Position numbers and translations under genes: made by a program
Source of the DNA: Paenibacillus sp. FSL H7-0326
Lineage (GTDB): Bacteria; Bacillota; Bacilli; Paenibacillales; Paenibacillaceae
Reading direction: 5' to 3'
Assembly: GCF_001955535.1 (NCBI RefSeq)
Contig: NZ_MPVN01000001.1
Coordinates: forward strand, 1,984,001-2,048,000
Length of the DNA stretch: 64,000 bases
Shown here: piece by piece, positions 45,880-55,530 of the stretch
How positions within the stretch are numbered: the first letter of the stretch is position 1
How the letters are laid out: each line of letters starts with the position of its first letter
The notes under the pieces: generated by a model
Told to the model about the DNA's origin: nothing
The model's database searches: none
What the model saw: the letters and a program-made list of their open reading frames with translations, nothing else

Positions 45880-46536
45880 ATGCATATGGAAGCAGAACAA
45901 TTTGCAGAAAATATGTTGCAAGGAAACACAGAGACTTGCTGGGAAAACTTACTTCAACATGTCGAGTCCGGCCGAAACAGTCTCTTCATATTTGAACAAT
46001 TGCTTGCACCCGCCATGCGTTACGTGGGTTCCTTATGGGAAACGAATCAGATTACTGTAGCTGATGAACATCTAGCTTCTGGGGTATGTGACGTTCTCCT
46101 GTCCAGATATGCAGCACTCAAAAAAAAGCCTGCCACCCATGGATACCGTGCTATGCTGCTATGTGTGAAGGGTGAAGCTCATTATTTCGGGCTTAAGATG
46201 GTGAATACCATGTTCGAAGAGAACGGGTTCGATACACGCTTCTACGGACCTAATCTGCCCTTGGAATATGCGACTCTAAGCGCACTCAGCTGGAAGCCGG
46301 ATGTTGTTGCTCTATCCGTCTCAATCGTCTATCATCTGCCAGCCTTGCTGGAGTACGTTGAAGCTTTTGAGAAGCTCATCCCCCAGCCTGTCATAATGAT
46401 TGGCGGTCGCATCATTGAAAAATACAGTGTCCATGAGGCTGTAGATGGCAGAGCGGTCTTTCTGTCCGATATCTACGAGCTTGAGCAGTGGATCATGTCT
46501 TACAACAGATCCAATCAGCAGCAGTACGTGAGGTGA
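45880..46536 (+). CDS. CarH-like B12-binding protein without DNA-binding domain
   Basis: About 218 residues from MHMEAEQ, behind GAAGGTG. The helical cap domain (1-~85) contains W53-x9-E63-H64, the motif of adenosylcobalamin photoreceptors. The Rossmann-like B12 domain (~88-205) has E99-A-H101-Y-F-G104, where His101 would ligate cobalt, as in CarH/LitR (ExHxxG), instead of the DxHxxG of enzymes. A MerR DNA-binding domain is missing, as in AerR-type short B12 proteins. It may sense light or B12 and act on a partner. The next gene starts 9 bp downstream, and the CheB-CheR-kinase is divergent. Confidence 0.85.
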   Translation: MHMEAEQFAENMLQGNTETCWENLLQHVESGRNSLFIFEQLLAPAMRYVGSLWETNQITVADEHLASGVCDVLLSRYAALKKKPATHGYRAMLLCVKGEAHYFGLKMVNTMFEENGFDTRFYGPNLPLEYATLSALSWKPDVVALSVSIVYHLPALLEYVEAFEKLIPQPVIMIGGRIIEKYSVHEAVDGRAVFLSDIYELEQWIMSYNRSNQQQYVR

Positions 46537-46545
46537 GTCTTCTTC

Positions 46546-47166
46546 TTGAATCTATTCAATCTATTTAATATCCCCGTCCCTTATATCGTGATCGACGCAG
46601 AGCTGAGCATCCTTTCCTGCTCCGACTCGGCATCACATATATACGAGCAAGCAGTACATTTCACAGATTGGCTGGACGAAGGTTCCATCAGCAAAGCTAA
46701 ACGTTACATTTCACCCGTTCACTCTGGCACAAGAGTCGAACTCATTATGAACACCAGGAAGCAGCCCTTCTCCCTATACGATATTTATCAACAGTGGGAT
46801 GAGCAAGGCAACGGGCATCTCATCTGTATAGAACAGCTCCAGAACATACAGCTCCTATCCGACAAGCTTCAGCTTCTTCATGAGGACCTGCAGCAGCTCC
46901 CATCTCCTATCCATCAGGAGGCGGACAGACCGCAGGCATCCAAGACCAGCAGGCGATCTGCCAGAGAGCGGGAGCTCCGATCCACGCTGGAAACGATCCG
47001 CGATCTGGTCGACATGCTCTACCCCAGCTTAATTGAGATCGATCGGACCATCTATGCTGACATTATCAAGAACCAGATTGAGGAGGCACTCGCTGAGCCA
47101 GCAGCAGACAATGTACACCCTATTTCCAGCAAATTCAATGATGACCGTCCGCGAAGCAAGAATTGA
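46546..47166 (+). CDS. Putative PAS-like/coiled-coil partner protein
   Basis: A 206-residue protein starting at TTG behind GAGGTGAG. The N-terminal ~95 residues resemble a degenerate PAS fold (IPVPYIVIDAELSILSCSDS; QPFSLYDIYQQWDEQGNG). Then come a leucine/glutamine-rich coiled coil (LLSDKLQLLHEDLQQL), a charged linker and a helical tail. No DNA-binding or catalytic motif is seen. Nine bases separate it from the B12 gene, so the two are likely translated together and may interact. Confidence 0.75.
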   Translation: MNLFNLFNIPVPYIVIDAELSILSCSDSASHIYEQAVHFTDWLDEGSISKAKRYISPVHSGTRVELIMNTRKQPFSLYDIYQQWDEQGNGHLICIEQLQNIQLLSDKLQLLHEDLQQLPSPIHQEADRPQASKTSRRSARERELRSTLETIRDLVDMLYPSLIEIDRTIYADIIKNQIEEALAEPAADNVHPISSKFNDDRPRSKN

Positions 47167-47203
47167 TCAATAGAAATAGCGATGTCATATGTCAGATCTA
47201 CCT

Positions 47204-47237
47204 ACCGGTACTGCTGCTGAAGCGGTCCGGTTTTTTC
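47204..47237 (+). terminator. Terminator of the B12-sensor operon
   Basis: CCGGTACTGCT pairs imperfectly with AGCGGTCCGG and is followed by T6. Confidence 0.7.
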
Positions 47238-47344
47238 GTATGATTCAACGATTTGCCTTGTTTTTCGCTTGCCGTCTTACTTTTACTCCTTCCGTTAGAG
47301 GGTAATAAAGTGTAAACCACTCTAACACAAAAGGAGGAAGGCGC

Positions 47345-48166
47345 ATGAAGAAGCAGATAAATATCATGATATTAGTGACGGCCGCCCTTGCATTAACTTC
47401 ATGCGGGAATGATCCGTCATATCGCCAGACCGGAAGCAGCAGTGCCGTAGAGCAGCAGGCCACGCTCAGTCAGAGCCCTGCATCATCAGTTAGAGAACAG
47501 AAACGTACCGGTTCAGATCATGAAGGTCAGCCGCAGCATATAACACAGACGCAGGAAGTGGATGCCACGGACATTCGTTCTATACGGATGGCAGAAGGTT
47601 TTGAGGGTAATATTTTCGTCAAGATGGAACCGAATGCAGATCGCATCACCGCTACACTTAACATTGAGCATGGGTCACAGGAGGAGCAGCCACTGCTGTT
47701 CGTTAACACGGTGGATCAGACCTTGACCACGGGAATTCGATATCCGGAAGGAACGACGAGTGAGCAATTGAATCATACTAGCGGCAATGCAGCAGTTCAA
47801 AAGAGTGCGACACTCTCCATTATTGTGCCTGAGAAGCTGTATGAAGAAATGTCACTCACGACGAAGAGCGGCTACATCACCGTGGAGCGAATGAACGCTG
47901 CATTCATGCAGGCAAAGACCGGAGCAGGAAATCTGGATATGAAGCAGGTCAATGCCGAGGAGCTGGATGTTGAGACGGGAACCGGCGATGTGTTCTTCAA
48001 GATCAGCGAGCCGAAGCATTATCAATTCATGGCCAAGACCGGGAGCGGCAAGGTCGAATTGCTGGGGGAAGTTTACGAGGATGACGGCCGCATGATCGCC
48101 AAGGGAAACGGCTTTAATGAAGCCCAATTAGTAACAAGTAAGGGAAACGTGAGGGTCTATGAGTAA
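47345..48166 (+). CDS. DUF4097-family lipoprotein
   Basis: A 273-residue lipoprotein. Signal peptide ends ALTSCGN (Cys ~20), then a low-complexity Gln/Ser/Thr linker to ~75. The rest is a right-handed beta-helix-like DUF4097 domain with repeated strand patterns (TTKSGYITVERM, AKTGAGNLDMKQV, VETGTGDVFFK, AKTGSGKVELLG). These domains occur in envelope-stress proteins, but no enzymatic role is known. Start behind AAAGGAGGAAGGCGC. Confidence 0.88.
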   Translation: MKKQINIMILVTAALALTSCGNDPSYRQTGSSSAVEQQATLSQSPASSVREQKRTGSDHEGQPQHITQTQEVDATDIRSIRMAEGFEGNIFVKMEPNADRITATLNIEHGSQEEQPLLFVNTVDQTLTTGIRYPEGTTSEQLNHTSGNAAVQKSATLSIIVPEKLYEEMSLTTKSGYITVERMNAAFMQAKTGAGNLDMKQVNAEELDVETGTGDVFFKISEPKHYQFMAKTGSGKVELLGEVYEDDGRMIAKGNGFNEAQLVTSKGNVRVYE

Positions 48167-48257
48167 ACTGAGATTTGATGCTGTTAGCCCGCACAGCTCG
48201 TTAATTATTCTTTCCTTAATAGATTTAGCTGTAACCGAATGTTTTCTCCAACGTTCC

Positions 48258-48292
48258 AAAAAAGCAAGAAACCAGAACCTTCTGGTTTCTTG
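48258..48292 (-). terminator. Terminator, probably of CRISPR array 1
   Basis: CAAGAAACCAGAA and TTCTGGTTTCTTG form a perfect 13-bp stem. On the minus strand it is followed by CTTTTTT. It lies beyond the distal end of array 1, whose transcript runs on the minus strand. No credible minus-strand protein gene ends here. Confidence 0.65.
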
Positions 48293-48375
48293 ACCTATCC
48301 AATGCACTTTTGTCTGGATCGACTTTCGTTTACCCTTTACTTCCACGAATCAGATCACTGATCCTTCACAGTCGG

Positions 48376-48462
48376 AATGCAGACAGTCTAACACAACCTC
48401 AGGGTTTGGGAAACTCCACTAATTTGGCAAGCATTGAGCTGTATGCTCATGTAAGAAGATAA
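48376..48462 (+). pseudogene. Remnant of a tyrosine recombinase C-terminus
   Basis: An open frame of ~28 codons ends with LGNSTNLASIELYAHVRR and a stop. This resembles the C-terminal part of phage/transposon integrases, around the catalytic Tyr (usual form LGHSS...T..IYTHV). The upstream sequence does not continue the domain and no start is present, so I read it as a decayed fragment 20 bp from the distal end of array 1. It may mark an old insertion. Matching is by eye only. The rest of 48167-48375 holds only the hairpin listed separately. Confidence 0.5.
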
Positions 48463-48479
48463 GGTTTACCGAAAGTTCA

Positions 48480-48497
48480 GCGTGGATTAATCCACGC
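48480..48497. repeat. 18-bp palindrome overlapping the last CRISPR repeat
   Basis: GCGTGGATTAATCCACGC is a perfect palindrome. Its right half is part of the degenerate distal repeat and its left half is an inverted copy of the same repeat part, as if the end of the array had been duplicated in reverse. Confidence 0.7.
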
Positions 48498-49864
48498 ATC
48501 CACATGGGATGCGACTCGTTGGTATTTCATCACCTAATGAAATCTCAATCTTTATTTCAATCCACGCATCCACGTGGGATGCGACCTCTCCGATATTGCT
48601 CATATAACGCTCTACTGTAAGATTTCAATCCACGCATCCACGTGGGATGCGACTTGAGGAGGAATCTAAAATGAGCACAATCATAAATATTTCAATCCAC
48701 GCATCCACGTGGGATGCGACGCTGACCTAAACGCCACAGCCATTATGCTACTGCAATTTCAATCCACGCATCCACGTGGGATGCGCCCCCCTCAAAATGG
48801 GATGTTCTTCCTGTAATATATCATTTCAATCCACGCATCCACGTGGGATGCGACAAGCAGCCAAGTATGCCACTGATCCAGAATATGCAGAATTTCAATC
48901 CACGCATCCACGTGGGATGCGACTTAAAATGCCTCTGAGATTCGCCTGCTCGTCCAATTTCAATCCACGCATCCACGTGGGATGCGACGGTGTCAACATA
49001 AGTATTTTGGTCTTTCCACTCTTATTTCAATCCACGCATCCACGTGGGATGCGACTGTTCCGTATCGTGACCGACTCTTGAAGGAGTTGGACATTTCAAT
49101 CCACGCATCCACGTGGGATGCGACGTCGAAACCTTTCGGATCGACCGCGACGTCACCGTCATTTCAATCCACGCATCCACGTGGGATGCGACTTAACATG
49201 GCAGCGGAAAATGTCCTAAAGTACACAATTTCAATCCACGCATCCACGTGGGATGCGACATAAATTCGTAAAGAATGTCCAGGTAGCTTGTAATTTCAAT
49301 CCACGCATCCACGTGGGATGCGACCAGAAGATCAACCACATAGACACAAGATTTGAATAGACAATTTCAATCCACGCATCCACGTGGGATGCGACCCGTA
49401 CAATCGGCGGCCTTCTTACGCACGTATTTTACATTTCAATCCACGCATCCACGTGGGATGCGACACTATCGCCTTGCCGCGTTTATACTTCGCCAGTCGC
49501 GATTTCAATCCACGCATCCACGTGGGATGCGACTTTAATAAATGTTCCATCAGCATTCTTGCTAATATTTCAATCCACGCATCCACGTGGGATGCGACGT
49601 CCATCGCCTGCTCACCTCTATAGTAATCATCAATTTCAATCCACGCATCCACGTGGGATGCGACGATAGTCCACATCATAAGAATCAACGGAGATTACTT
49701 ATTTCAATCCACGCATCCACGTGGGATGCGACGAACTGCCGTAGGATCAATGACATTATTAGTAGTATTTCAATCCACGCATCCACGTGGGATGCGACGG
49801 GGATTCTTCAAACGATGAAGCAGTTAATCCTAATTTCAATCCACGCATCCACGTGGGATGCGAC
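48484..49864 (-). CRISPR. Type I-C CRISPR array 1, 21 repeats
   Basis: Twenty-one copies of a 32-bp repeat (plus strand begins ATTTCAATCCACGC, ends GGGATGCGAC) separated by 20 unique spacers of 33-39 bp. Read on the minus strand the repeat starts GTCGCATCCCACG and ends GTGGATTGAAAT, the usual type I-C form with stem GCATCC/GGATGC and an 11-nt 3' piece that becomes the crRNA 5' handle. Repeat starts include 48554, 48622, 48689, 48756, 48823, 48892, 48957, 49024, 49093, 49161, 49228, 49293, 49364, 49433, 49502, 49567, 49633, 49701, 49767 and 49833. The copy at 48484 is degenerate, and 48756 ends GCGCC in place of GCGAC. The leader is on the 49865 side, next to cas2, so new spacers enter there. 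Confidence 0.98.
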
Positions 49865-50032
49865 TCCGATTTTGGACAGAATCCTGTCGAATAATCGGGG
49901 TTTTAAAAGCATTCGGTTAAATAATTACTCGTATAACTAATATTAAATCTATAATTTGTAAAAATACCCTTTATCAGATTGATTATTACGGTGCGAATCT
50001 CCCTGTAAAATTATGTCCACTTCAGGTTCGCA
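49865..50032 (-). promoter_or_regulatory. Leader of CRISPR array 1
   Basis: AT-rich stretch between the first repeat and cas2. It aligns without gaps to the leader of array 2: TCCGATTTT next to the repeat, TGTCGA at +21, and an inverted repeat GTGCGAA (49991-49997) / TTCGCAC (50027-50033) with a 29-bp spacer, starting 127 bp from the repeat. It should contain the pre-crRNA promoter and the signals for spacer insertion. The right arm touches the cas2 stop codon. Confidence 0.8.
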
Positions 50033-50332
50033 CTAAAAAATAATAGGACCTTCGAGATCAATCGAACTTTTGATACCAAAATGCTCTATCTTATGTTTAT
50101 AACTGTTCCCTAATTGATATATTCGCAAACTATCTGTTTCATCATCAATAATTTTAAGTAATTTCTGTTTAAGAATAGTTAGTTGTGTAGCATCTAAGAT
50201 GCACTCGAATACTGAATTCTGCACACGTTGCCCATAATCCTGGCAGGTCTTAGAAACTCTTCGCAATCTAGCCTGACCATTAGTCGTCTGTGTACTGACA
50301 TCATAAGTAATGATAACCATCACTCGCAGCAC
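50033..50332 (-). CDS. cas2: Cas2 (type I-C adaptation protein)
   Basis: A 99-residue Cas2 with the ferredoxin-like motif VIITYDVSTQT and CQDYGQRVQNSVFEC, typical of type I-C. It bridges Cas1 dimers in the spacer-integration complex. GTG 50332 directly after the cas1 stop is one possible start; ATG 50320 (MVIITYD) is the other. Last gene of the cas operon, followed by the array 1 leader. Confidence 0.96.
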   Translation of the reverse strand: MLRVMVIITYDVSTQTTNGQARLRRVSKTCQDYGQRVQNSVFECILDATQLTILKQKLLKIIDDETDSLRIYQLGNSYKHKIEHFGIKSSIDLEGPIIF

Positions 50333-51364
50333 CTACTTCCACAAAAATGGTGGATACTCATCCAGATCATTTCTCAAATAACGAGAAAGCAATAGAGAAT
50401 GTACATGAGGAACCAGCCCCCAATTGATTTTCTCCCCTAGATAGGGGTGGGTTATCTTATCCTGCTTCTTGCTCTGCCAAGCAGACAAAAACTTCTTTCT
50501 GCCCTCATTCGTCATTAGAACCGCACCATTTTCTTTACGATGAAAATCAGCTGCATTCATCACTTGTTTGTTTATCAGTGAAAGAACAAACCTGTCTGCA
50601 TAAATTCCGCGCAACTCCTCCATTAAATCTAAAGCAAGAGATGCTCGTCCAGGACGGTCTCGATGCAGAAATCCAACATATGCATCGAGACCTACCCCTT
50701 CCAGAGCAGACGCCGTATCGTTAGCCAATAAGGTATAGGCAAGTGATAACATCGCATTCACGTTGTCCAGTGGCGGCCTGCGTGACCGGCCATGAAAGTA
50801 GAAGTAATCTTTCTGCTGTAATATCATATCATTGAACAATTGATTATAGCTTAATGCTGCTTGCCCTTCTAATCCTCTTAATCTTTCAAGATCATCGCAA
50901 TCTCTTATAACAAGCATTATAGCGGATAAGTTCAATGAAACTTCCTTAAACCTTGTGACATCGATACGAAGTGGATAATCCCTTGTCATTCGCTCAATCA
51001 TCCACTTTTGGTTGTATATCTTCCCAAGAATGAAATTTCTGGCTATCTGTGCGGATTCAGTCTCATTTTCAGATCGTCGATATTGATTCTTACGCAGAAT
51101 AACATTCCCTCTGCTCTCTCCTGATACTCTTGCTAGGAATCTTCCATTCATGGTCATAAACACAATTGAAATATTTCGCTCTGCACAGTATCCCATTAAT
51201 GCAGGACTTGCACCGGTGTATCCGAAAGCTACAATCGAATCTAAATTGTGAAGTGGTAACCTCCCTAGTCGCTCCTGATCTTTTAACAAAACAATGTTAT
51301 CACCATCCAGTGACATATACACCTCAGGTTGAGTAACATATAGGGAATTTAATAGTTTTTTCAT
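50333..51364 (-). CDS. cas1: Cas1 (CRISPR integrase)
   Basis: A 343-residue Cas1 of full length. N-terminal beta domain (VYMSLDGDNIVLLKDQERLGRLP) and helical catalytic domain with the conserved Glu/His/Asp residues, including HRDRPGRASLALDLMEELR. Metal-dependent integrase that inserts new spacers with Cas2 and Cas4. Overlaps the cas4 stop by four bases. Confidence 0.97.
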   Translation of the reverse strand: MKKLLNSLYVTQPEVYMSLDGDNIVLLKDQERLGRLPLHNLDSIVAFGYTGASPALMGYCAERNISIVFMTMNGRFLARVSGESRGNVILRKNQYRRSENETESAQIARNFILGKIYNQKWMIERMTRDYPLRIDVTRFKEVSLNLSAIMLVIRDCDDLERLRGLEGQAALSYNQLFNDMILQQKDYFYFHGRSRRPPLDNVNAMLSLAYTLLANDTASALEGVGLDAYVGFLHRDRPGRASLALDLMEELRGIYADRFVLSLINKQVMNAADFHRKENGAVLMTNEGRKKFLSAWQSKKQDKITHPYLGEKINWGLVPHVHSLLLSRYLRNDLDEYPPFLWK

Positions 51365-52017
51365 TCTTTTAATTTCCCTTCTATGTAGCTGTGTACAGAC
51401 CGCTTCGTCATCATTTCAGGAAGACATACCGTTTGAAGCGAACAATTTTTACAGAAAGAACCTGTCTTCACTTTGGGTGTATATTTTCTGTAGTAATAGT
51501 CATACATCTCTTTAACAATGAGATTTACATCAGCTTTTAGGTCTTGCGTTATCGGTATTTCAAGCCTGTGCTTAATCTCATGATAGTAGATATATCCTTT
51601 AGATATTGAACAAAGAAGCATCTCTTCCAAACAAATGGCTTGTGCAGCTAGCTGTAATACATCCGCGTCATTTAATTTCGGTTTTCCCCTCTTGTACTCT
51701 ACCGGGTATGCCATATACTTGCCATTCATTCCGTTGATTTCCACACCATTATAATCCTGAATAAATTCAACGACATCACAGATACCAGATATTTTCAGCA
51801 TCTCTGATTTTACAGGCATTGCTCTGACAGTAAGTTTATTGTTTCTTTTTTCGCGAATAAACGGTTGATCGGCTTTCTGATGCAAATACTGACCTTCTAC
51901 GGTCTTCACATTATCTTCCCACTGCTGTTCGATATGAATTAGAGCCCACTGTCTTTTGCAAAACTTAAAATGCTGAATACCAGACAACATGAGGTAATCT
52001 TCTGTACTAGTGTCCAT
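51361..52017 (-). CDS. cas4: Cas4 (adaptation nuclease)
   Basis: About 218 residues from MDTSTEDYLML; a longer frame to 52041 is possible. RecB-type nuclease motifs GICDVVEF and VEYKRGKP are present. The iron-sulphur cluster cysteines are one near the N-terminus (FCKRQWAL) and three at the C-terminus (FCKNCSLQTVC). In type I-C Cas4 selects PAM-containing prespacers and trims them for Cas1-Cas2. Overlaps cas7 by 11 bp. Confidence 0.96.
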   Translation of the reverse strand: MDTSTEDYLMLSGIQHFKFCKRQWALIHIEQQWEDNVKTVEGQYLHQKADQPFIREKRNNKLTVRAMPVKSEMLKISGICDVVEFIQDYNGVEINGMNGKYMAYPVEYKRGKPKLNDADVLQLAAQAICLEEMLLCSISKGYIYYHEIKHRLEIPITQDLKADVNLIVKEMYDYYYRKYTPKVKTGSFCKNCSLQTVCLPEMMTKRSVHSYIEGKLKE

Positions 52018-52867
52018 CAATGATCTGTACGTTAAGACCATTCAGCTCATATAATTCAATGGAATAGTCTTCAAAGGCTTGAGGATTTTCACGTTTCTTC
52101 TTGATATCTAGTGAGCGATGAACCTTAGCGGAAGAGTATTGACCTAGCATGGAACTATGTTCCCACCAGTAAACTTTATGTACTTCCATACTGCCATCAG
52201 GTCGGGCAGCAGAAGCATCATTTTCAAATAGCGTAGCTAAGGCTTCTTTTATTTTCTCTGCATCCTCATTCGTAAATCCTGTTTTTGCTGCAAGCTGAGT
52301 GTTAATGCTTCCGTAAAATACATAAAGTCCAAAATCAACACGATGCTTCATCCCCATTGTATCACTGCCCCTGTCAGCTCCTGGTTCAGAATTTACACTT
52401 TTGGTAATTTGCAGACTAGTGATATCAATCGGGTCGACACTCTTAGCAGTGTGTAACGAAACAGGACCTCGCACTCCTACAGAGACTCCTTTTCCTCCTG
52501 ACGCCTTAAACGCAAACACCTGTCCGAAACTGCGGACATCGAGCCATGTCTCACACGCTACTCTTGCGAACTCTTCTTCGGAAATATTTTTGGATTTCAT
52601 AATGCTGTTTAGCGCTTCATTCGCATCAGCACGTTCTCGCAAGCTGCCATATTCATCATTCTTGCGATCGTTTGACTGTACAAATATAGCCTCGCCCAAA
52701 TCCTGAAGCCTGTTTCTTATTTTTCTCTTAATCGCTACATCCGAAATCTCACCGTAACCATCATAGTTTTGCCTCGGGCGATTCCCATTAAGCGGATCAC
52801 CATTAGGATTTGCATTTCGAACAGATAAAACAACCGCAAAATCAATCTTATGAGTTAATGTTGACAT
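52007..52867 (-). CDS. cas7: Cas7c/Csd2 Cascade backbone
   Basis: About 286 residues from MSTLTHKIDFAV, behind AAGGAGTGGTATAG. The N-terminal RRM-like motif SVRNANPNGDPLNGNRPRQ is the Csd2 signature. Several copies coat the crRNA spacer in the type I-C Cascade. The gene starts one base after the cas8c stop. Confidence 0.97.
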   Translation of the reverse strand: MSTLTHKIDFAVVLSVRNANPNGDPLNGNRPRQNYDGYGEISDVAIKRKIRNRLQDLGEAIFVQSNDRKNDEYGSLRERADANEALNSIMKSKNISEEEFARVACETWLDVRSFGQVFAFKASGGKGVSVGVRGPVSLHTAKSVDPIDITSLQITKSVNSEPGADRGSDTMGMKHRVDFGLYVFYGSINTQLAAKTGFTNEDAEKIKEALATLFENDASAARPDGSMEVHKVYWWEHSSMLGQYSSAKVHRSLDIKKKRENPQAFEDYSIELYELNGLNVQIIDGH

Positions 52868-52868
52868 T

Positions 52869-54791
52869 CTATACCACTCCTTCTTCGTCATTTTTATCTG
52901 GTGTTTCTGCTGCTTGATTTTTATCTTTTTTCTGATAAAGCTCATGTCGTTGACTGGAGAAACCTAACAAATATTTTCCTGACAGCGGCTGATTATTAAA
53001 ATCTTCCAGTTTAAACTTGCTGCTAATCTCATCTATGATTCGGGTCCAAATTACAGCTTCTCTGCCGAGGCGAACTTGATAAGGCTGTAAAGCTGCATGT
53101 ATTACTTTCCAGGTTCTTTCAGGGTGATTGGCAAAAGCGTTCATATAACGTATCGCATTCGTCGCCCTCTTCTCGTCACCTAACGCCCGCCGCTCCAATA
53201 CATCCGCCACCGCAAGCATACGACCAAACAAATAGCTCCGGTCTTCACAATTGATATCCAGTCCCAATTGAAAACCCTCCCCTTGCTCCATTAGCATTTT
53301 ATTTATCAAAGCACACGCGATACTAAGTGTCTTTTCCCATTCCCACTTGTCCATGGCTGCAGGATTTGATGCTCTTTGATAAACACTTGTCACAATGTCC
53401 CTCGGCAGCTTCATCCCATCCACAATACAAGGAAGAAGGCGTTCAATCAGTCCTTTTACGACCTTCTCACTTGCTCTCGGTCCGTACGCAGCAAACGCAA
53501 TGTCTTTAGTAGCCGGTGCGCCAAAAAATTGTACAAATTCCCCATCCTCATTTTTACGATAACGATGGAGCCACGCACAAGTGGTATGCCATTTTTCGAT
53601 CTTATCCAGATATAGCTCTTTCTGAAAATTTCGATAATACAGAACAGCCATACGTCCAGTCGTCGCTGAGTCCAAGACCATAATATTTACTTCGGTTCTC
53701 ATAGATAGATTATATCTGTACCCATCCATTGCTTTAGCAAATTCTTTTGCGTAAGTTACATTCGTATTGGATTGTTTTCTAACCGTGACAGAACCTGGCG
53801 CAATATCAAAGCTGTCCTCCATGGGATCAGGAATATTTGAAGTTTCCTCATTCGTCCACACGAGGAATACCCGCTGATCTACCGATTTCCCTTGACGCTG
53901 AATAAGCCACTTCAGTGCATTATGTGCCTTCTGCGAGACTTCATAGCTTATACTCGCAGCATCCTTACTGTCTGTGAATCTGCCTCTAAACGTAAATCCG
54001 CTGGTGTCGTTAGCTGATATCAATTTTGCCTTATCTGCTGCATTCCTGATCTTATTCGCATGTCTCTCGGTACTGGGAAGTAATTTACCTGTCACATAAC
54101 AAAGATCTTCACTGCCTAAAAGACCTTGATAATATTGAATGAAAGATTCATACACTTCAGGATCTTCCCAAACCTTTGTGAGTATGTTATTTGGTGAATA
54201 CACCGTAAATCGAATAAAAGCACTCTCTAGTCCTCCAGCGATGACCCCATAGATCGGTGGTCTTTCTGAAGATAGCGCTTCATACTTCTTATCCCACTTC
54301 ACAATTAGACGGTGGTTATTATCAACAAATAGTTTCTTATCTTCAATTAAATCTTGTATTAGCCTTCCTTTACTTAAATACGCGTAAATACTCTTTACCT
54401 TAGGATGACCATATGGGGAATTTGCCCAATTTCTAAGTTCTTGAATATACGTTGCAAAAGGCTCCTCACCCTTTACCTCTCCTCCATATTTCAAAAAATC
54501 ACCTGCAACATAGCTCAGCTTATCGTGTAGGGGGTACGGCGCAATTACCGACCCTGCACGACTAGATGATTTCTCAGTACAAGGAATTAAAGTGCTAGCA
54601 TTGGGCTTATCAATTACATGTGCAGAATGAAATTTCCCATCTTCCGTAATGTATACTTCGATATGAGCGTTTTGAGTGGTATGTGAGATGGGAAGGAGTG
54701 TATATTCCCGATTGCTGCGATTGGTTTCGGTCACACCAATCCGATCTGAATTTGATTCATACGTTTCATATAATTTAAGCATCCAGCTCAT
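52869..54791 (-). CDS. cas8c: Cas8c/Csd1 large subunit
   Basis: A 640-residue Csd1 protein, normal length for the family. It recognises PAM and starts target unwinding in the type I-C Cascade; an internal start inside this gene often yields a Cas11-like small subunit. Motifs seen include [19 protein letters not shown] and a C-terminal helical half ([19 protein letters not shown]). ATG overlaps the cas5c stop by four bases. The last ~210 residues could be the separate small subunit, although no obvious internal ribosome site was confirmed. Confidence 0.96.
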   Translation of the reverse strand: MSWMLKLYETYESNSDRIGVTETNRSNREYTLLPISHTTQNAHIEVYITEDGKFHSAHVIDKPNASTLIPCTEKSSSRAGSVIAPYPLHDKLSYVAGDFLKYGGEVKGEEPFATYIQELRNWANSPYGHPKVKSIYAYLSKGRLIQDLIEDKKLFVDNNHRLIVKWDKKYEALSSERPPIYGVIAGGLESAFIRFTVYSPNNILTKVWEDPEVYESFIQYYQGLLGSEDLCYVTGKLLPSTERHANKIRNAADKAKLISANDTSGFTFRGRFTDSKDAASISYEVSQKAHNALKWLIQRQGKSVDQRVFLVWTNEETSNIPDPMEDSFDIAPGSVTVRKQSNTNVTYAKEFAKAMDGYRYNLSMRTEVNIMVLDSATTGRMAVLYYRNFQKELYLDKIEKWHTTCAWLHRYRKNEDGEFVQFFGAPATKDIAFAAYGPRASEKVVKGLIERLLPCIVDGMKLPRDIVTSVYQRASNPAAMDKWEWEKTLSIACALINKMLMEQGEGFQLGLDINCEDRSYLFGRMLAVADVLERRALGDEKRATNAIRYMNAFANHPERTWKVIHAALQPYQVRLGREAVIWTRIIDEISSKFKLEDFNNQPLSGKYLLGFSSQRHELYQKKDKNQAAETPDKNDEEGVV

Positions 54792-55510
54792 GGAGTTCCC
54801 TCCTCTTCCATCTGTTCATGCAGCACATCTACTGATACTACATTTGATTTGTCAAACAGCTTTAACTCCATATTCCGAATGACACGGACTTGTGTGCAGC
54901 TCTCTGGTCTAATAAATTTAATTACTCCTTTTTTCATCACTGGATTCCACAACCTGACCTCTAGCTGATTCCTTCCTGTTTCATCTGGATAGTTCAATCC
55001 ATGCACCATATTTCCAAAATGAATTTCTCCATCATAGCTATCATAGTGGCTATCCCCGGATCCAAATTCGCATGGCTCTACATAACCTTGACATTCCCGT
55101 GTCCCCAGAAAAATATCTCTGCGTCCTCCTGCAGCCAAAGCGCGCTTTAAGATATTGTGATGCTTATGTTCATTATGATCATGCTTTAAATCCGGACGGT
55201 GCATATTAAATTCAAAATGCGCCCGTACTTGATACCGGACATTTTTCAGATACGTATAATTTGCAAGCGTATTGCCACCGCTGTAATCTATAGGACGTAT
55301 CCCCTTGGACTCCATACTGATCGGATTCATTACTCTGATCTCATCTACATACATAATCAATGTAGGCTTCCAGTAAATGCTTTCGACAATCCCTTTAATA
55401 GCTTGATAAGTCGGTATTTGATAAGTGAGCTTCTCTCCCCCCAATTTGGTCAGCGGATCCGTAAAGAGAGCGTAGTCACCATATACTTCAAATTCAATGG
55501 AGTTTCTCAT
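54788..55510 (-). CDS. cas5c: Cas5c/Cas5d pre-crRNA endonuclease
   Basis: About 240 residues from [16 protein letters not shown], behind a near-perfect AAAGGAGGTGAGGAAA. In type I-C this protein replaces Cas6: it cuts pre-crRNA at the repeat stem and stays bound to the handle. The catalytic triad of the Bacillus halodurans enzyme (Tyr46, Lys116, His117) is found at exactly the same positions here (SIY46; HK116H117), so the nuclease should be active. Confidence 0.97.
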   Translation of the reverse strand: MRNSIEFEVYGDYALFTDPLTKLGGEKLTYQIPTYQAIKGIVESIYWKPTLIMYVDEIRVMNPISMESKGIRPIDYSGGNTLANYTYLKNVRYQVRAHFEFNMHRPDLKHDHNEHKHHNILKRALAAGGRRDIFLGTRECQGYVEPCEFGSGDSHYDSYDGEIHFGNMVHGLNYPDETGRNQLEVRLWNPVMKKGVIKFIRPESCTQVRVIRNMELKLFDKSNVVSVDVLHEQMEEEGTP

Positions 55511-55530
55511 TTTCCTCACCTCCTTTCCCG

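Noticed and set aside
48128..48346. 72-codon minus-strand frame next to array 1
   Set aside because: It contains the perfect hairpin and overlaps the end of the DUF4097 gene; no ribosome site or family.
48776..49940. Several open frames across the CRISPR array
   Set aside because: They arise from translated repeats (periodic HPRGMR/HASTWDA peptides) and are not genes.
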